A DNA stretch of 64,000 nt from Agrobacterium albertimagni AOL15 (GTDB lineage: Bacteria; Pseudomonadota; Alphaproteobacteria; Rhizobiales; Rhizobiaceae), in the NCBI RefSeq assembly GCF_000300855.1, contig NZ_ALJF01000010.1, positions 310,001 through 374,000 of the forward strand, read 5' to 3'. The notes below the pieces were generated by a model. The model made no database searches, was not told where the DNA came from, and worked only from the letters and a program-made list of their open reading frames with translations. Made by a program: the position numbers and the translations under genes. Each line of letters opens with the position of its first letter. Position 1 is the first letter of the stretch. Positions 46,184-55,027 of this stretch are shown here, one piece after another.

Positions 46184-47269
46184 ATGAACATCGCCGTCAC
46201 CCAGTATCGCCATGTCGACGAGATGCGCCCCTGGTCCGACCGGGAGCATCTCCTGGAATGCGTCGCCGTCACGCCGGAAGCTGCCGACGTGATGACCTTC
46301 ACCTTCAAGCCGAATAAGCCGGGCCTGTGGTTCCGTTATCTACCCGGCCAGTTCGTCACGCTGGAGATCCCCGTTGGCCCCGAGCCAGTCATGCGCACCT
46401 ACACGCTCTCCTCCAGCCCCTCGCGTCCCTATACGGTGGCCGTGACGGTCAAGGCGCAGAAGGAGAGCATCGGCACCCGCTGGATGTTCGACAACCTGAA
46501 GCCCGGCATGGCGCTCAAGGCCTTCGGCCCGCTCGGCGACTTCTCCTATGCCAAGTATCCGGGCAAGAAGTATCTCTTCATCTCGGCCGGCTCCGGCATC
46601 ACGCCGATGATGTCGATGACCCGGGATCTGAGCGACCGGGCGCCCGACAGCGACATCACCTTCCTCAACTGTGCCCGCTCGCCCGACGACATCATCTTCC
46701 GCTGGGAGCTGGAGGCCAAGGCGCGCGACATGCCGAATTTCCAGCTCGGTTTCATCATCGAGCAGCTGGGCCGTGGCCAGCTCTGGTCCGGGCTGAAAGG
46801 TCGTATCGACAAGGCAAAGATCGCGCTGCTCGCCCCTGATTTCCTCGAGCGTACCGTCTTCTGCTGCGGCCCGGCCCCCTTCATGGCGACCGTGCGCGAG
46901 GCGCTCGAAGGGGCAGGCTTCGACATGAAGCAATACCACGAGGAGGCCTTCCAGCCGGTAAAGGCGGAGCCTCTGGTGGTGGTCGCCGACCATGTCGATG
47001 GCGAGCAAGCCACCAAGGTCACCTTCGCCATGTCGGGCAAGGACGGCCTCTGCGCCCCAGGCCATACGGTTCTACAGGCGGCCCGCGCCGCCGGTGTCCG
47101 CATCGGCGCTGCCTGCGAATCTGGCCTTTGCGGCACCTGCAAGGTCATGAAACTCTCGGGCGAAGTCGAGATGGACCACAATGGCGGCATCCTCGATGAC
47201 GAGATCGACGAGGGCTACATTCTCGCCTGCTGTTCGCGGCCGAAGGGCGATATCGAAATCGAAGCCTAG
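46184..47269 (+). CDS. Hybrid ferredoxin reductase, GbcB-like partner of the Rieske oxygenase
   Basis: 361-residue electron-transfer partner. FAD domain (RYLPGQFVTLEIP, MRTYTLSSSPSRP), NAD(P) domain (FISAGSGITPMMSM, FCCGPAPFM), and a C-terminal plant-type [2Fe-2S] ferredoxin domain with CESGLCGTC and a later Cys (about residues 309-350). It passes electrons from NAD(P)H to the GbcA-like oxygenase. The single-nucleotide gap shows it is translated with that gene and so under the same riboswitch. Confidence 0.92.
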   Translation: MNIAVTQYRHVDEMRPWSDREHLLECVAVTPEAADVMTFTFKPNKPGLWFRYLPGQFVTLEIPVGPEPVMRTYTLSSSPSRPYTVAVTVKAQKESIGTRWMFDNLKPGMALKAFGPLGDFSYAKYPGKKYLFISAGSGITPMMSMTRDLSDRAPDSDITFLNCARSPDDIIFRWELEAKARDMPNFQLGFIIEQLGRGQLWSGLKGRIDKAKIALLAPDFLERTVFCCGPAPFMATVREALEGAGFDMKQYHEEAFQPVKAEPLVVVADHVDGEQATKVTFAMSGKDGLCAPGHTVLQAARAAGVRIGAACESGLCGTCKVMKLSGEVEMDHNGGILDDEIDEGYILACCSRPKGDIEIEA

Positions 47270-47300
47270 GCATCGGCCAAGACATCAATTGACCGTGAAG

Positions 47301-47340
47301 CGAGGGCGGGTCCGGATGGGGGCTCGCCCTCCCTCGTTTC
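47301..47340 (+). terminator. Terminator-like hairpin after the oxygenase operon
   Basis: CGAGGG and CCCTCG arms separated by GC-rich sequence, followed by TTTC. It lies 32 nt after the reductase stop. Confidence 0.6.
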
Positions 47341-47495
47341 TGCGGGATCTCGCCACCCTTCATCCCTTGCAGCGAAGGTCCTTGCGGTTTAGCATCCTCT
47401 GATGGAGGCTTGCGATCGCCGAATGCGATCGGATCTGGCCTCGGCCATGAAGGCCGGGTGGTCGACGGGTGTCTCCGGGTCAAGGGGGATCACGC

Positions 47496-47915
47496 ATGAA
47501 GCTTGTTTCTGCTTTCGCCGCCGCCTGCCTGGCTATGGCCGGGTTCATGGCATCCGGGACCGACGTCCGCGCCGGCGGCATCGAAGTCCGCATCTACGAA
47601 CGCCATTCGAGCTATCGTCACTACGAGCGCGTGACGGTCTACTCGCGCCATCACGTCTATCGTGGCCATCGGCACCGGCTGCATCGGCCGGGCTATGTCT
47701 ATCACAATGGTCTCTGGATCTCGCCGCGCTCTATGCGGGCGGGTGTGATCGTCGACAGGCCGGTGCCGCGCCGCCACGTCGTGCAATATAGTGCGGGCAT
47801 CAACCCGAAGCACTACAGCTGGTGCGCCGAACGCTACCGCTCCTACCACTGGCGCAGCAACAGCTTCCAGCCGTATCACGGGCCGCGTCGGACCTGCCTG
47901 TCGCCCTATTACTGA
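47496..47915 (+). CDS. BA14K family protein, copy 1
   Basis: 139 residues. Signal peptide with cleavage near VRA-GG (residue 28), a His/Arg/Tyr-rich middle, and the BA14K C-terminal motif NPKHYSWCAERYRSYHWRSNSFQPYHGPRRTCLSPYY. BA14K is a rhizobial/Brucella envelope lectin-like family. ATG 47496 follows AAGGGGG; the frame is open from 47469. A related gene lies 207 nt downstream. Confidence 0.85.
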   Translation: MKLVSAFAAACLAMAGFMASGTDVRAGGIEVRIYERHSSYRHYERVTVYSRHHVYRGHRHRLHRPGYVYHNGLWISPRSMRAGVIVDRPVPRRHVVQYSAGINPKHYSWCAERYRSYHWRSNSFQPYHGPRRTCLSPYY

Positions 47916-48122
47916 GCCGTTCGGGAACAATTGGCCTTTCCCTCCGTTGACGGGCACTTGTGCGCGAGAACGGTCGCTGGACGGTTGCGCGCGGAACGCG
48001 AAGCATGAACACGGTGTTAATCCTGAGTTCAGGCTCGCCTCACTAACTTATGTCTCAAGGTCGAGGACCGGGCGTAACCGTCCGTTTCGGTCGACCCTGA
48101 TAAACATGCAGGGAGAAGCATC

Positions 48123-48605
48123 ATGAAGACTGCATTGAAGACGACCGCCGTGGCAGCACTCGCGTCCATCATGGCAATTACAGGCATGATCCCGGCCCAG
48201 GCCCAGGTCATCCGCCCGGTCGCGCCGATCGCGTCCACGACAGATGCCACCAATGTTCAGTACCGAGATCGCTACGATCGTCGTTATGACCGCCGTGTCG
48301 ACCGTCGCATCGATCGCTACGAGCGCGCCCGCTACTACAATGGCCATCGTGGCTATCGTGAGCGCCGCGCCGGCTACCGTTACCATAACGGTTACTGGTA
48401 TCCGCTCGCAGCTTTTGCGGCCGGTGCGATCATCGGCGGCGCGATTGCCCAGCCGCGTCCGGCCCCCGTCGCGCCACGCGCAGCCGGTCTCAACCCGCGC
48501 CACTACGACTGGTGCAATGCCCGCTATCGCTCCTACGATAGCCGCTCCAACACCTTCCAGCCGTATAACGGCCCCCGTCAGCAGTGCCTGTCGCCCTATT
48601 ATTGA
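48123..48605 (+). CDS. BA14K family protein, copy 2
   Basis: 160 residues. Signal peptide with cleavage near AQA-QV (residue 28), an Arg/Tyr/Asp-rich stretch ([15 protein letters not shown]), a Gly/Ala segment [13 protein letters not shown], and the BA14K ending [28 protein letters not shown]. It is more canonical than copy 1, with which it shares the ending; tandem duplication is likely. Surface or periplasmic location inferred. AGGGAGAAGC precedes ATG 48123. Confidence 0.88.
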   Translation: MKTALKTTAVAALASIMAITGMIPAQAQVIRPVAPIASTTDATNVQYRDRYDRRYDRRVDRRIDRYERARYYNGHRGYRERRAGYRYHNGYWYPLAAFAAGAIIGGAIAQPRPAPVAPRAAGLNPRHYDWCNARYRSYDSRSNTFQPYNGPRQQCLSPYY

Positions 48606-48623
48606 TCGACAAGGCCCACTGAT

Positions 48624-48692
48624 CCGGCTCCCACAAGGAGCCGGAAAGGGTTAACATCAAGCCGCCCCGGTGCTCGCCGCGGGCGGCTTTTT
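48624..48692 (+). terminator. Double terminator after BA14K genes
   Basis: First hairpin CCGGCTCC/GGAGCCGG at 48624-48644, then GCCGCCC/GGGCGGC at 48661-48687 followed by TTTTT. Confidence 0.75.
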
Positions 48693-48734
48693 CATGTTCC
48701 GATCCGTCTGTTTCCTAACGGCAAATTCGCCGCG

Positions 48735-48750
48735 TTAACCATTTGTTAAC
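48735..48750 (+). promoter_or_regulatory. CtrA-type binding site before minCDE
   Basis: TTAACCATTTGTTAAC is a full TTAA-N7-TTAAC match, 43 nt before minC. CtrA control of min genes has been reported in Sinorhizobium, so this fits. Confidence 0.7.
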
Positions 48751-48792
48751 CAAATCGGCCGTACTTCTTTCGTCAACGATTTGTTTACATAG

Positions 48793-49563
48793 ATGACCAA
48801 AGTGCTAACCGAACCTCGCTCCATCCGCATCAAGGGCAGATCCTTCCTGGCCGTCGTCCTGACGCCGGATCCGCCATTCGACGACTGGCTCGTCCGGCTC
48901 GATGATCTCGCGGCCCGTTCGGCCGGGTTCTTCCTCGGTCGCCCCGTTGTGCTCGACGTGTCCGACATCGAGATCGACCGTCCGCAACTGAAGGCACTGA
49001 TCGCCGAACTCGCGGCGCGCAACGTCTCGATCATGGGCATCGAAGGCGGCCGGCCCTCGCTGGTCGAGCCCGGCATGCCGCCACAGCTGAAGGGCGGCAA
49101 GCCGGCCGCCGACTACGAGGTGCCACGCAACGAGGCGGGCGAATCGGAGAAGGCCACCGGCACGGAAGAGGCCGCACGCGAGCATGCAGGGCAGGCAGCC
49201 CCTCAGGTCGTGGTGCAGCAGAGCCCAGTCTCGGCCCCGTCGATGATCGTGCGCGAAACCATCCGCTCCGGTCAGTCGGTGATCTACACCCAGGGCGATG
49301 TCACGGTCATCGGTTCGGTTCAATCCGGTGCCGAAGTGATCGCCGGAGGCTCCGTCCATATCTACGGTGCGCTGCGCGGCAGAGCGCTCGCCGGATGCGT
49401 TGGCAATGCCGACGCAAGGATCTTCTGTCGTAAGTTCGAATCCGAGCTGGTTGCAATCGACGGCGTCTACGCGATGACCGACGATATGGATCCAGAATTG
49501 AAGGGGCATCCTGTCCAGCTTTGGCTGGAGGGGGATGCAATCATGACAGAGAGAATGACGTGA
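48793..49563 (+). CDS. minC: Septum site-determining protein MinC
   Basis: 256-residue inhibitor of FtsZ ring placement. N-terminal FtsZ-binding domain, a variable Glu/Ala linker at about 110-150, and the C-terminal beta-helix domain (TQGDVTVIGSVQSGAEVIAGGSVHIYGALRGRALAG) that binds MinD. ATG 48793 lies after the CtrA-type box; minD starts 29 nt after the stop, so this is the first gene of minCDE. Confidence 0.95.
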   Translation: MTKVLTEPRSIRIKGRSFLAVVLTPDPPFDDWLVRLDDLAARSAGFFLGRPVVLDVSDIEIDRPQLKALIAELAARNVSIMGIEGGRPSLVEPGMPPQLKGGKPAADYEVPRNEAGESEKATGTEEAAREHAGQAAPQVVVQQSPVSAPSMIVRETIRSGQSVIYTQGDVTVIGSVQSGAEVIAGGSVHIYGALRGRALAGCVGNADARIFCRKFESELVAIDGVYAMTDDMDPELKGHPVQLWLEGDAIMTERMT

Positions 49564-49592
49564 ACTTGAGCGGGGATAGACAGGAGAACCAC

Positions 49593-50408
49593 ATGGGCAA
49601 GGTGATAGTCGTGACATCCGGCAAGGGCGGGGTCGGCAAGACGACCTCGACGGCCGCTCTCGGTGCAGCGCTGGCACAGCGCAATGAAAAGGTCGTCGTC
49701 GTCGATTTCGACGTGGGCCTTCGCAATCTCGATCTGGTGATGGGCGCCGAGCGCCGCGTCGTCTACGATCTCGTCAATGTGATCCAGGGCGATGCCAAGC
49801 TGCCGCAGGCGCTAATTCGCGACAAGCGGCTGGAAACGCTCTTCCTGCTTCCAGCCTCGCAGACCCGCGACAAGGACAACCTGACCGCCGAAGGCGTCGA
49901 GCAGGTCATCAACGAGCTGAAGAAGTATTTCGACTGGATCATCTGCGACAGCCCGGCCGGCATCGAGCGCGGCGCAACGCTTGCCATGCGCCACGCCGAT
50001 ATGGCCGTCGTCGTCACCAATCCGGAAGTCTCCTCGGTACGTGACTCGGACCGCATCATCGGCCTGCTGGATTCCAAGACGCTGAAGGCCGAGCGTGGCG
50101 AGCGCATGGAGAAATTCCTCCTGCTCACCCGCTACGACGCCAATCGCGCCCAGCGTGGCGACATGCTGAAGGTTGATGACGTGCTCGAGATCCTGTCGAT
50201 CCCGCTGCTCGGCATCATTCCGGAAAGCATGGACGTCCTGCGCGCCTCCAACATCGGCGCTCCGGTGACGCTGGCCGACGCCCGCAGCGCGCCGGCACTG
50301 GCTTACTTCGACGCCGCCCGCCGTTTGGCCGGCGAGACCGTTCCGATCACCATTCCTGGCGAGAAGCGTGGCTTCCTCGACAAGATTTTCGCGCGGAGGG
50401 CCGCATGA
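49593..50408 (+). CDS. minD: Septum site-determining protein MinD
   Basis: 271-residue membrane-cycling ATPase. Deviant Walker [13 protein letters not shown] (residues 8-19), [10 protein letters not shown] and the C-terminal amphipathic targeting helix ([12 protein letters not shown]). It recruits MinC to the membrane and is released by MinE. ATG 49593 with AGGAG 7 nt upstream is used; the frame is open from 49521. Its stop overlaps minE (ATGA). Confidence 0.97.
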   Translation: MGKVIVVTSGKGGVGKTTSTAALGAALAQRNEKVVVVDFDVGLRNLDLVMGAERRVVYDLVNVIQGDAKLPQALIRDKRLETLFLLPASQTRDKDNLTAEGVEQVINELKKYFDWIICDSPAGIERGATLAMRHADMAVVVTNPEVSSVRDSDRIIGLLDSKTLKAERGERMEKFLLLTRYDANRAQRGDMLKVDDVLEILSIPLLGIIPESMDVLRASNIGAPVTLADARSAPALAYFDAARRLAGETVPITIPGEKRGFLDKIFARRAA

Positions 50409-50665
50409 GCATTTTCTCTCTGTTCCGCAAACAGCGGTCCGCCCCGATGGCGCGGGAACGCCTGCAGGTTCTGCTCGCCCACGAACGCGCCTCGCTCGAA
50501 AGCGATCTGGTGGCCATTCTGCGCGAGGAAATCCTCGCCGTGATCGCCAAGCATGTCGAATTCGACCGCGACAAGGTGCAGATCAAGATGGACCGCGACG
50601 AAGACGTTTCGATCCTCGAGATCGACGTCGAGATCCCGCGCAACGCCCAGCGCCTCGCCGCCTGA
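50405..50665 (+). CDS. minE: Cell division topological specificity factor MinE
   Basis: 86-residue MinE. N-terminal membrane helix [11 protein letters not shown], MinD-contacting strand ([12 protein letters not shown]), and the dimerisation domain ending EIDVEIPRN. It stimulates the MinD ATPase to set up pole-to-pole oscillation. ATG 50405 lies in the minD stop. A terminator follows. Confidence 0.96.
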   Translation: MSIFSLFRKQRSAPMARERLQVLLAHERASLESDLVAILREEILAVIAKHVEFDRDKVQIKMDRDEDVSILEIDVEIPRNAQRLAA

Positions 50666-50689
50666 TCGACCAGGTCTCCACACATGAGA

Positions 50690-50724
50690 AAGGCCGCCGC
50701 CGGTATCCCCGGTCGGCGGCCTTC
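50690..50724 (+). terminator. minCDE terminator
   Basis: AAGGCCGCCG/CGGCGGCCTT perfect 10-bp stem followed by CTTCGTTT. Confidence 0.8.
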
Positions 50725-50776
50725 TTCGTTTGGGTCGAGGGCGGGGCGGTCGATCCGCCCTGCCGCAGCTTGATCC

Positions 50777-52690
50777 TCAGCCCACCAGGGCGTTGTCGTC
50801 ACGCTTGACGGCAACGATGGTCGAGCGCGGCAGCGCGCCTTCGCCATCCGGGAACGGCGCGTCGGGATGCTGGATGCCGACGAACATGGTGCGCTTGTCG
50901 GCAGACCAGGTCATGCCGGTGACTTCCGAGCCCTTGGGGCCGGTGAGGAAGCGCTCGATGCGACCGGTTGCCGGATCGCCGGCCAGCATCTGGTTGTTGC
51001 CCTGGCCGACAAAGTCGCCCTCGTTCGAATCTTCACCATCCGTCTGGATCCAGAGCAGGCCGGTGCTATCGAACATCATGCCGTCAGGCGAGTTGAACAT
51101 GTTGCCGGAATTGATGTTCGAAGAGCCGGCATAAAGGCCGTCCTTGTGCACATCGGGATTGCCGGCCATGACGAACAGGTCCCACTTGAACTTGCCGTCG
51201 GCATGGTCTTCGTTTTCCGGATACCAGCGAACGATCTGGCCGTATTCGTTGCCTTCACGTGGATTGACGGCGCTGATGTCCATCACGTCGCCACCGGCAT
51301 TCGTCCGCATCTTGCCATCCTTGAGAACGGCGCGGTTCGCGTTGTTGGTGAGGGCGCAATAGGCTTCGATGGCAACCGGATTGATCGCAACCCATTCCGG
51401 ACGGTCCATGGTGGTCGCACCGACCTTGGAGGCTGCCTGACGGGTGAAGACGCAGATTTCGTCCATCTTCATGCCGGTCGTTTCTTCCGTCAGCGCCAGC
51501 CATTCGCCGGTACCTTCGTCGGAGAACTTGGCCACGTAAAGCGTGCCTTCGTCGAGCAGCTTCGAGGTGTCGCCGCCGGGAACGTAGATGCCGTTGGAGA
51601 CATACTTGTAGAGGAACTCGCCACGCTCGTCGTCGCCCATATAGACGACCACGCGACCGTCGCGGGCGATGACCACGGCGGCGTTTTCATGCTTGAAGCG
51701 GCCGAGCGCTGTGCGCTTGATCGGCGTCGAGGAGGCGTCCGACGGATCGATCTCGACGACGTAACCGGCGCGGCGCGGCTCGTTCGGGTTCTTCGCAACG
51801 TCGAAACGCTCGTCGAACTTCTCGTAGCCGTAACGGGTCTCGGCGGCGATGCCGTAACGCTTGTAGTCGTCGGGCATCTTGTGGTCGGCGGCCGTGGTGC
51901 CGAAATAGCCGTTGAAGTTTTCTTCGCAGGTCAGGTAGGTGCCCCACGGCGTCTTGCCGGAGCCGCAGTTGTTGAAGGTCCCGAGACAGTCGACACCATT
52001 GGGATCGGCAGCCGTCTTGACCAGCTCGGAGCCGGCGGCAGGGCCGGAAAGCTTCATCGGCGTGTTGTGATGAATGCGGCGGTTGAACGGGCTGTCGAGA
52101 ACGACTTCGAAGCCATCCGCACCTTCGGTCACTTCCATGACGGTCACGCCCTGCAGATGCTGCAGGATCTTCACGTCGTCGAGGCCCTTGGGCATGCCCT
52201 TTTCATTGTTGGGCAGGTTGGTCTCGTTGTTCACATATTCATGGTTGACGGCGATCACCTGATGGTTGCCGATCGCGAAGAGTTCCATGCCGTCGGTGTT
52301 TTCACCGAAGACCTTGTCGGAGGCTTCGAGCGATACGCCATTGGCCGGATCGATATCAGCAACGCCTGAGAACAGCGGCTGGCCCCACTTGACGAGCGGC
52401 TTCCAGCTATAGCCTTCCGGCACATGCACTGTGGCGTCGGTGGCAATCGCGATCGGCTTGAACGGGAAGCGCGAGGCGGCGTCCTGGGCAACTGCCGAGG
52501 TGGAGGACATCAGATTGCCCAGCGTGCCCATGGCAGCGGCGGCCGAGCCCATGGCAAGAATGCCGCCGAGGAAACCACGGCGAGAGATGGCGCGTTCGAC
52601 GACGCGGTCGAAATCGGTCACGGCCGGCGGCGGATTGTGCAGCTCGTCCCACTCGTCCCAGGAGAGATGGTTGGTGTTGGTCTCGGTCAT
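50777..52690 (-). CDS. phoX: PhoX family Tat-exported phosphatase
   Basis: 637-residue PhoX-type alkaline phosphatase. The N-terminus carries a Tat signal (SRRGFLGG at 36-43) after a 35-residue extension, then the PhoX propeller with GNHQVIAVNHEYVNNE, CEENFNGYFG and DRPEWVAINP. It would release phosphate from esters outside the cytoplasm using calcium and iron. ATG 52690 has GGAGG upstream. A Pho-box-like direct repeat lies 50-67 nt upstream. Length is normal for the family. Confidence 0.93.
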   Translation of the reverse strand: MTETNTNHLSWDEWDELHNPPPAVTDFDRVVERAISRRGFLGGILAMGSAAAAMGTLGNLMSSTSAVAQDAASRFPFKPIAIATDATVHVPEGYSWKPLVKWGQPLFSGVADIDPANGVSLEASDKVFGENTDGMELFAIGNHQVIAVNHEYVNNETNLPNNEKGMPKGLDDVKILQHLQGVTVMEVTEGADGFEVVLDSPFNRRIHHNTPMKLSGPAAGSELVKTAADPNGVDCLGTFNNCGSGKTPWGTYLTCEENFNGYFGTTAADHKMPDDYKRYGIAAETRYGYEKFDERFDVAKNPNEPRRAGYVVEIDPSDASSTPIKRTALGRFKHENAAVVIARDGRVVVYMGDDERGEFLYKYVSNGIYVPGGDTSKLLDEGTLYVAKFSDEGTGEWLALTEETTGMKMDEICVFTRQAASKVGATTMDRPEWVAINPVAIEAYCALTNNANRAVLKDGKMRTNAGGDVMDISAVNPREGNEYGQIVRWYPENEDHADGKFKWDLFVMAGNPDVHKDGLYAGSSNINSGNMFNSPDGMMFDSTGLLWIQTDGEDSNEGDFVGQGNNQMLAGDPATGRIERFLTGPKGSEVTGMTWSADKRTMFVGIQHPDAPFPDGEGALPRSTIVAVKRDDNALVG

Positions 52691-53093
52691 GGCAGAGCCT
52701 CCTTGTGGTTGAAGTCCACCTCTCGACTAGTCAGCGCGAGTAACAGGCATGTGACCAAAATTGGGCGGTGCAGCACTTTTGAAAACTCTGATTTAGGGAC
52801 TCCGCAGGGCGCCCAACGGGCCTGTTTCTAACTGCTTGTGTCCTCTTGTCTTTGCCGGAAACAAGCGATGTGCCGATACGGCGCGGCGTCGCTCTTTCCC
52901 TGCGTCATGGAGTTCAGCGCATTGTCTGCGCTATGTCGAGCGAGCGTATTTCCTACGCAACGAGACTGTCGGTCGCATGCAAAAGATTTGACGTTTACGT
53001 AAAAATCAATTAGCCAGAAATGAGAATGAGCCGCGCCTCCTGGGTGGGAGTCTGGGCGTGGCATGAAGCATACGCCAGATGGAGGAGCACGTC
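52691..53093. other. Intergenic region between phoX and acyl-CoA dehydrogenase
   Basis: 403 nt without a supported gene. It holds the divergent promoters and the candidate Pho box at 52740-52757. The 78-codon minus-strand frame at 52828-53064 has no ribosome-binding site and no recognisable sequence. No RNA gene recognised. Confidence 0.55.
52740..52757 (-). promoter_or_regulatory. Candidate Pho box before phoX
   Basis: On the minus strand TGGTCAC-ATGC-CTGTTAC, two 7-nt half-sites with a 4-nt spacer, resembling CTGTCAT-N4-CTGTCAT. The match is imperfect, especially in the first half. Confidence 0.4.
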
Positions 53094-54872
53094 ATGTACA
53101 AGGCGCCCGTAGAAGAGATTGCGTTCACCCTGAAGCACGTCGCTGGCCTGACAAAGGCCATCGAAGACGGCAAGCTGGGCGAGTTGAGCGACGACCTCGT
53201 TGATGCCATCCTCTCCGAAGCCGGCCGTTTCGCCAGTGACGAAGTCGCCCCGCTCGCCGAAATCGGCGACAGGCAGGGTGCGCGCATGGTCGACGGCAAG
53301 GTCGTGGTGCCCGATGGCTGGGACACTCTCTACCGCGCCTGGGCCGAAGGCGGCTGGAATTCGCTGACCGCGTCCGAAGATTTCGGCGGGCAGGGGCTTC
53401 CCCATATGCTCAATGTCGCAGCGCTCGAAATGTGGAATTCCGGCTCCATGGGCTTTGCGCTCGGACCGACGCTGACCATGGGCGCCGTCGATGCCGTAAC
53501 CGCCCACGGCTCTGAGGACCTTAAGGCTAAATATCTGCCCAAGATGGTCTCCGGCGAATGGACCGGCACCATGAACCTGACCGAGCCGCATGCCGGCTCT
53601 GACCTCGGCGTCATGAAGTCGCGCGCCGAGCGCCGCGATGACGGCACCTACCGCATCTTCGGCCAGAAGATCTACATCACCTGGGGCGAACACGAGATCA
53701 CCGAGAACATCATTCATCTGGTTCTCGCGCGTCTTCCCGATGCCCCTGCCGGCACCCGCGGCATCTCGCTCTTCCTCGTGCCGAAGTATCTCGTCAACGA
53801 CGACGGCTCGATCGGCGCCCGAAACGACCTTCATTGCCATTCGCTGGAGCACAAGGTCGGCATCCATGGCTCGCCGACCTGCACCATGATCTATGGCGAC
53901 GGCAAGTTTGGCGATGAGGCCGGCGCGATCGGCTATCTGATCGGCGAGGAGAACAAGGGCCTCGCCTGCATGTTCACCATGATGAACAATGCCCGCCTCG
54001 CGGTCGGCATGCAGGGTGTCGCCATCTGCGAAGCCGCAACCCAGAAGGCCGTGCAGTATGCCAAGGAACGCACGCAAGGGAAGGCTCCGGGCTGGACCGG
54101 TTCCGGCATGTCGCCGATCATCGAGCATCCGGATGTCGCCCGCATGCTGGTGACCATGAAGGCGCTGACGCAAGGCTCGCGTGCCATCTGCTATGTCTGC
54201 GCCCACGCCACCGACATGAGCCACCACGCAGACGGCGATGAAGCTCGCCATTGGGCCGAGCGCGCAGCCCTGCTGACCCCGATCGCCAAGTCCTTTGCAA
54301 CCGATGCCGGCGTCGATGTCGCCTCGCTGGGCATCCAGACCCATGGCGGCATGGGCTTCATCGAGGAAACCGGGGCCGCCCGCTTCTGGCGCGACAGCCG
54401 CATTGCCCCGATCTACGAAGGCACCAACGGCATCCAGGCCGCCGACCTCGTGACTCGCAAGCTGCCGCTTTCCAACGGCAATCATGTCCGTGGCTACATC
54501 ACCGAACTGAAGCAGATCGTGAATGCGGTGCGCGGCTCCCGTCTCGCCGGCTTCGGCGAGACCGCTGATCGTCTCGACGCAAGCCTGGTCGACCTCGAAG
54601 ACGCCACCGAATGGCTGCTTTCGCAGATGGCCGCCGGCAATGCCTCCGCAGCACTCGCGGGTGCCACACCCTACCAGCGCCTCCTTGGCCTCGTCCTGAC
54701 CGGCGTCTATCTCGCCAAGGGCGCCCTTGCCGATGAGGACCACGGCCGCGACAACCGACTGGCGCTCTGCCGCTTCGCCGCCGAAAACCTCATCGCCGAA
54801 ACCGCAGCCTTGAAGGACCGCGTCGTCAATGGTGCAGCGAGCCTGGAAGCGGCACGCGCGCTGTTTGCATAA
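53094..54872 (+). CDS. Acyl-CoA dehydrogenase with C-terminal extension (DmdC-like)
   Basis: 592-residue FAD-dependent dehydrogenase of the long FadE/DmdC type. Conserved parts: MNLTEPHAGSDLGVMKSRA, KIYITWGEHEITENI, VGMQGVAICEAA, and YEGTNGIQAADLV with the catalytic Glu442. A C-terminal helical domain of about 130 residues follows. DmdC-type enzymes oxidise 3-methylmercaptopropionyl-CoA and other acyl-CoAs; the natural substrate cannot be told. ATG 53094 follows GGAGGAG. The enoyl-CoA hydratase lies 155 nt downstream after a repeat pair. Confidence 0.93.
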   Translation: MYKAPVEEIAFTLKHVAGLTKAIEDGKLGELSDDLVDAILSEAGRFASDEVAPLAEIGDRQGARMVDGKVVVPDGWDTLYRAWAEGGWNSLTASEDFGGQGLPHMLNVAALEMWNSGSMGFALGPTLTMGAVDAVTAHGSEDLKAKYLPKMVSGEWTGTMNLTEPHAGSDLGVMKSRAERRDDGTYRIFGQKIYITWGEHEITENIIHLVLARLPDAPAGTRGISLFLVPKYLVNDDGSIGARNDLHCHSLEHKVGIHGSPTCTMIYGDGKFGDEAGAIGYLIGEENKGLACMFTMMNNARLAVGMQGVAICEAATQKAVQYAKERTQGKAPGWTGSGMSPIIEHPDVARMLVTMKALTQGSRAICYVCAHATDMSHHADGDEARHWAERAALLTPIAKSFATDAGVDVASLGIQTHGGMGFIEETGAARFWRDSRIAPIYEGTNGIQAADLVTRKLPLSNGNHVRGYITELKQIVNAVRGSRLAGFGETADRLDASLVDLEDATEWLLSQMAAGNASAALAGATPYQRLLGLVLTGVYLAKGALADEDHGRDNRLALCRFAAENLIAETAALKDRVVNGAASLEAARALFA

Positions 54873-54875
54873 GCT

Positions 54876-54926
54876 CCCACCTCCCCCTTCAGGGGGGAGG
54901 TCGCCGCCAGGCGGCGGGTGGGGGTG
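54876..54926 (+). repeat. Palindromic intergenic repeat, copy 4
   Basis: 51 nt like copies 1 and 3, with the second hairpin changed on both arms (CGCCGCC/GGCGGCG in place of CGCGC/GCGCG). The first hairpin has TTCA rather than TTGA at its loop. Confidence 0.85.
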
Positions 54927-54956
54927 ACTCCGCCAAGACCAGCATATGTCGTTGAT

Positions 54957-55007
54957 CACCCCACCCCGGAGCTGCGCTCCGACCCTCCCCCTCAAGGGGA
55001 GGGTGGG
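54957..55007 (-). repeat. Palindromic intergenic repeat, copy 5 (inverted)
   Basis: Inverted element, similar to copy 2, with second hairpin GGAGC/GCTCC. With copy 4 it forms a facing pair 30 nt apart between the acyl-CoA dehydrogenase and hydratase genes. Confidence 0.85.
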
Positions 55008-55027
55008 GACCACCCGAGGAAGCCGAG

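Noticed and set aside
47496-48605. BA14K genes as host-type lectins with known ligand
   Set aside because: Only the C-terminal family motif is visible; a ligand cannot be inferred.
52828-53064. 78-codon minus-strand ORF between phoX and acyl-CoA dehydrogenase
   Set aside because: No ribosome-binding site, low-complexity composition, no recognisable sequence.
53010-55013. 667-codon minus-strand ORF opposite the acyl-CoA dehydrogenase
   Set aside because: Antisense shadow of a conserved enzyme and running through a palindromic repeat.
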